In this document: piece after piece, positions 61,392-64,000 of the stretch | How positions within the stretch are numbered: the first letter of the stretch is position 1 | Layout of the letters: every line of letters starts with the position of its first letter | NCBI RefSeq assembly: GCF_000745855.1 | Contig: NZ_KN050766.1 | Span: 341,567 to 405,566, forward strand | Direction: 5' to 3' | DNA: 64,000 nt | Source of the DNA: Xenophilus azovorans DSM 13620 | GTDB lineage: Bacteria; Pseudomonadota; Gammaproteobacteria; Burkholderiales; Burkholderiaceae_C | Program-made: the position numbers and the translations under genes | Notes under the pieces: model-generated | The model's database searches: none | Told to the model about the DNA's origin: nothing | The model's input: the letters and a program-made list of their open reading frames with translations, nothing else

Positions 61392-63614
61392 ATGACGCGC
61401 AGGGCATTTGGCAACGGACACGGAAAGCGCGCGAGATCGCGCCTGGCGACCGCGATGGAACTGGCGTTCGCCGCCAGCGCGGCGATGTACGGCGGCGCGG
61501 CGCTGGCGCAGGCCGCGAACGGCGCGGCGACGGCGCCCGGCGAGCCCGCGGCTGCCGAGACGCTGCCCTCGGTCACCGTCACCGACCACCGCGGCGCCGT
61601 GGACGAGGCGCCGCCCCCTGCCCCGGGCGGCCAGGTGGGCAGCGGCGCGCGCATGGGCATCCTGGGCAACGCCCCGGTCATGGACACGCCCTTCAGCGTG
61701 ACCAGCTACACCGCCCAGGCCATCGAGAACGACCAGGCCCGCTCGGTGGCCGACGTGGTGGCTATGGACCCTTCCGTGCGCATGGCCAGCGCACGCTCCA
61801 ACATCAACGAGGACATCATCATCCGCGGCTTCCAGGTGCCCAGCGGCGACTTCGCGCTGAACGGCGTGTTCGGCCTGACGCCCTACTGGCGCGCGCCGCT
61901 GGAGGCGGTGGAGCGGGTGGAGATCATCAAGGGCCCTTCCGCGGCCCTGTTCGGCATGACGCCGTCCGGCAGCGTCGGCGGCGTGGTCAACCTCGTGCCC
62001 AAGCGCACGGGCAGCGAACCGGTCACGCGCATCACGGCCAGCATGTCGTCGAAGTCCGTCCTCGGCGGGCATGTCGACATCGGCCGGCGCTTCGGGCCGG
62101 ACGACGCCTTCGGCATACGGGTGAACGCGATGCACCGGGAGGGCGACACGCGGATCAGGGGCCAGTCGACGCGCGAGAGCCTGGGCTCCGTCGGGCTGGA
62201 CTACCGCGGGCGGGCGCTGCGCGCCTCGCTGGACCTGCTGTGGCAGAAGGAGCGCATCGACAACGTGGTGCGCCAGTTCCAGGCGGGCCCGACGCTCACC
62301 GCCATCCCCCGCGCGCCGGACAACACCCTGCCCTACCCCGGCTACGGCTGGTCCGACGGGCGCCACGGCTCGGCCCTGGCCAAGGTCGAATACGACATCA
62401 CCGACCACGTCACCGCCTACGCTGCCTACGGCCGGCGCAAGCTGAACTGGGGCGCGGTGGCGGCCAACCCGGTCATCCTGAACACGGCCGGGGACTATTC
62501 GTACTTCGGCGGCTGGCAGCGGATGACGGTGGAAAGCGAGTCGCTGGACGCGGGGCTGCGCGCCGCCTTCTCGACCGGCCCGGTGGGCCACAGCCTCGCG
62601 CTCGGCGTCACCCGGCTCGACCTGGAGCAGCAACTGGGCTTCTACACCGGCTTCCCGCCCGGCACGTCCAACCTGTACGCAGGCCTGCTGCCCGTCACCC
62701 CCTCGATCGCCGGCATCCACAACCCGCTGCGCCCGATGAACGACAGCAAGCTGAGCAGCGTGGCGCTGGCGGACACCCTGTCGTTCATGAACGACCGGTT
62801 GCTGGTGACCCTGGGCCTGCGCCGCCAGAAGGTGGAGGGGCAGAGCTACAACTTCACCACCGGCCTGCCCAGCGGGGCGCGTTACGACGAGAGCGAGACC
62901 ACGCCCTTCGCCGGCGTCGTGTTCAAGCTGCGACCCGACATCTCGCTCTACGCCAGCTATGTCGAGGGCCTGTCGCAAGGCGAGACCGCGCCCACCAGCG
63001 CGGCCATCACCAACCCGGGCGAGGTCCTGCCGCCGTACATCTCCAAGCAGAAGGAGATCGGCGCCAAGTTCGACCTGGACAACCGCATGATGGCGACGGT
63101 CAGCCTGTTCGAGCTGACCAAGCCCAGCGCCGGCATCTCCGGCTCGACCTTCGGCGTGTTCGGCGAGCAGCGCAACCGCGGCGTCGAGGCCACCCTGGCC
63201 GGCGAGGTCGCGCGCGGCGTGCGCCTGCTGGGCGGCGTCACCTACATGGACGGCAAGATCACCAAGGCCGCGACCGCGCAGCTCGAAGGCAAGAAGCCGA
63301 TCGGCGTGCCGGAGTGGCAACTGAACCTGGGCGCGGAATGGGACACGCCGTTCGTGCCCGGCCTGACGCTGACGGGGCGCGTGATCCACACCGCCAGCAC
63401 CGCCGTGAACGCGACCAACACGCTGTCGATCCCGGCCTGGAACCGGATCGACGCCGGGGTGCGCTATGCGATGAAGGTCGGCGGCAAGCCCGTCACCCTG
63501 CGCCTGAACGTGGAGAACCTGCTGGACAAGAACTACTGGGGCACCGCGACGGCAGGCTACCTGTTCGTGGGTTCGCCGCGCACCTTCAGCCTGTCGGCCA
63601 GCGTCGATCTCTGA
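61392..63614 (+). CDS. TonB-dependent siderophore receptor
   Basis: A 740-residue outer-membrane receptor with a long signal peptide ending GGAALAQA. A plug domain follows (about 55-175) with MDTPFSVTSYTAQAIENDQA, IIRGFQVPSGDFALNGVFG and VEIIKGPSALFGMTPSGSVGG-type strand ending (written here as IIKGPSAALFGMTPSGSVGG). The beta barrel ends with NLLDKNYWG and a terminal Leu. A TonB box (TVTVTDHR-like, near 60) is present. It imports ferric siderophores; which one is unknown. The Fur box and the PepSY gene downstream support iron uptake. Confidence 0.95.
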   Translation: MTRRAFGNGHGKRARSRLATAMELAFAASAAMYGGAALAQAANGAATAPGEPAAAETLPSVTVTDHRGAVDEAPPPAPGGQVGSGARMGILGNAPVMDTPFSVTSYTAQAIENDQARSVADVVAMDPSVRMASARSNINEDIIIRGFQVPSGDFALNGVFGLTPYWRAPLEAVERVEIIKGPSAALFGMTPSGSVGGVVNLVPKRTGSEPVTRITASMSSKSVLGGHVDIGRRFGPDDAFGIRVNAMHREGDTRIRGQSTRESLGSVGLDYRGRALRASLDLLWQKERIDNVVRQFQAGPTLTAIPRAPDNTLPYPGYGWSDGRHGSALAKVEYDITDHVTAYAAYGRRKLNWGAVAANPVILNTAGDYSYFGGWQRMTVESESLDAGLRAAFSTGPVGHSLALGVTRLDLEQQLGFYTGFPPGTSNLYAGLLPVTPSIAGIHNPLRPMNDSKLSSVALADTLSFMNDRLLVTLGLRRQKVEGQSYNFTTGLPSGARYDESETTPFAGVVFKLRPDISLYASYVEGLSQGETAPTSAAITNPGEVLPPYISKQKEIGAKFDLDNRMMATVSLFELTKPSAGISGSTFGVFGEQRNRGVEATLAGEVARGVRLLGGVTYMDGKITKAATAQLEGKKPIGVPEWQLNLGAEWDTPFVPGLTLTGRVIHTASTAVNATNTLSIPAWNRIDAGVRYAMKVGGKPVTLRLNVENLLDKNYWGTATAGYLFVGSPRTFSLSASVDL

Positions 63615-63624
63615 GGCGAAGGCG

Positions 63625-64000
63625 ATGTCCACCCGCGCCTGGACCTGGGTCCACAAGTGGAGCAGCCTGGTCTGCACGCTGTTCATGCTGCTGCTGTGCC
63701 TGACGGGGCTGCCGCTGATCTTCCACGAGGAGATCGAGCACCTGAGCGGCGTGGTCGAGGCGCCGCCCATGTCCGAGGGCACGCCAAACGCCAGCCTCGA
63801 CCGGATCGCGCAGGCGGCGCTGGAGCGGCGCCCCGGCGAGGTGATCCGCTACATGTTCTGGGAGCAGGACGAGCACCCCGACATCACCTACGTGTCGATG
63901 GCCCGCTCGGTCGACGCGCCGCCGGAGGAGAACAACGCCGTCATCGTCGACTCGCGCACCGCCAGGGTGCTGGACGAGCCGAAGACGAACGAGGGCTTCA
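63625..64000 (+). CDS. PepSY-associated membrane protein, 5' part (continues past window)
   Basis: The first 125 residues are seen. An N-terminal membrane helix (WSSLVCTLFMLLLCLTGLPL) is followed by IFHEEIEH, typical of PepSY-associated TM (PiuB-type) proteins, and a periplasmic region. Such inner-membrane proteins often follow siderophore receptors and act in ferric reduction or uptake. It starts ten bases after the receptor stop and is cut by the window end. Confidence 0.85.
   Translation, partial: MSTRAWTWVHKWSSLVCTLFMLLLCLTGLPLIFHEEIEHLSGVVEAPPMSEGTPNASLDRIAQAALERRPGEVIRYMFWEQDEHPDITYVSMARSVDAPPEENNAVIVDSRTARVLDEPKTNEGF

Overview
The window is GC-rich (around 70% by eye), gene-dense DNA from a betaproteobacterium, most likely order Burkholderiales. 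Supporting signs are a tmk-holB-pilZ-tatD string, pqiAABC, a DUF2239 gene, two TRAP transporter operons, and many four-base ATGA/GTGA overlaps between operon genes. Genus cannot be fixed from sequence alone. No rRNA, tRNA, CRISPR array or insertion sequence was seen.

Layout. 1-8.3 kb: aldo/keto reductase (cut by the window edge), MFS exporter, divergent LysR regulator with an Ogt-type DNA repair gene, a second MFS exporter, a CPA2 antiporter broken by one in-frame amber codon, and a MATE exporter. 8.4-12.6 kb: DUF2239 gene and the pqi envelope-lipid transport operon with PqiA split into two genes. 12.6-18.2 kb: a four-gene operon of a CsgG-like outer-membrane lipoprotein and small secreted proteins, one built of three Ser/Gln/Asn repeats, divergent from a response regulator and histidine kinase. 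This is a candidate non-canonical functional-amyloid export system. 18.3-23.5 kb: tex, a YjjJ/HipA-type kinase, a patatin-like lipase and a small membrane protein.

23.5-33.8 kb is a catabolic island of two divergent operons: FAH-family hydrolase, an unrecognised internally duplicated protein, NIPSNAP, cupin and SDR on one side; TRAP transporter, IclR regulator, SnoaL-like, PRISE-like reductase and EthD-like proteins on the other. The substrate is unknown. 33.9-45.8 kb: a two-domain glycosyltransferase-like protein, iron-type alcohol dehydrogenase, an exported MhpD-like protein, alpha/beta hydrolase, thioesterase-GNAT fusion, ygfZ, and the housekeeping run mltG-tmk-holB-pilZ-tatD-ankyrin.

45.83-52.71 kb is a 6.86-kb filamentous (inovirus-type) prophage bounded by 17-bp direct repeats that form part of a dif-like Xer site. 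It carries zot, a pIII-like adsorption gene, coat genes, a Rep gene, an ssDNA-binding protein, a chain of tiny overlapping ORFs, and a divergent regulator facing two perfect palindromic operators. No integrase is present, so the host XerC/XerD enzymes probably integrate it.

52.8-64 kb: an sdhCDB cluster without sdhA, joined to an nsrR-type NO-sensing repressor; across the promoter an NsrR-like operator precedes a decayed cupin gene and a quinol NO reductase gene with a large in-frame deletion. Then come sirB2-like, E1 alpha/beta dehydrogenase genes, a second TRAP operon, and a Fur-box-preceded TonB siderophore receptor followed by a PepSY-type membrane protein cut by the window end.
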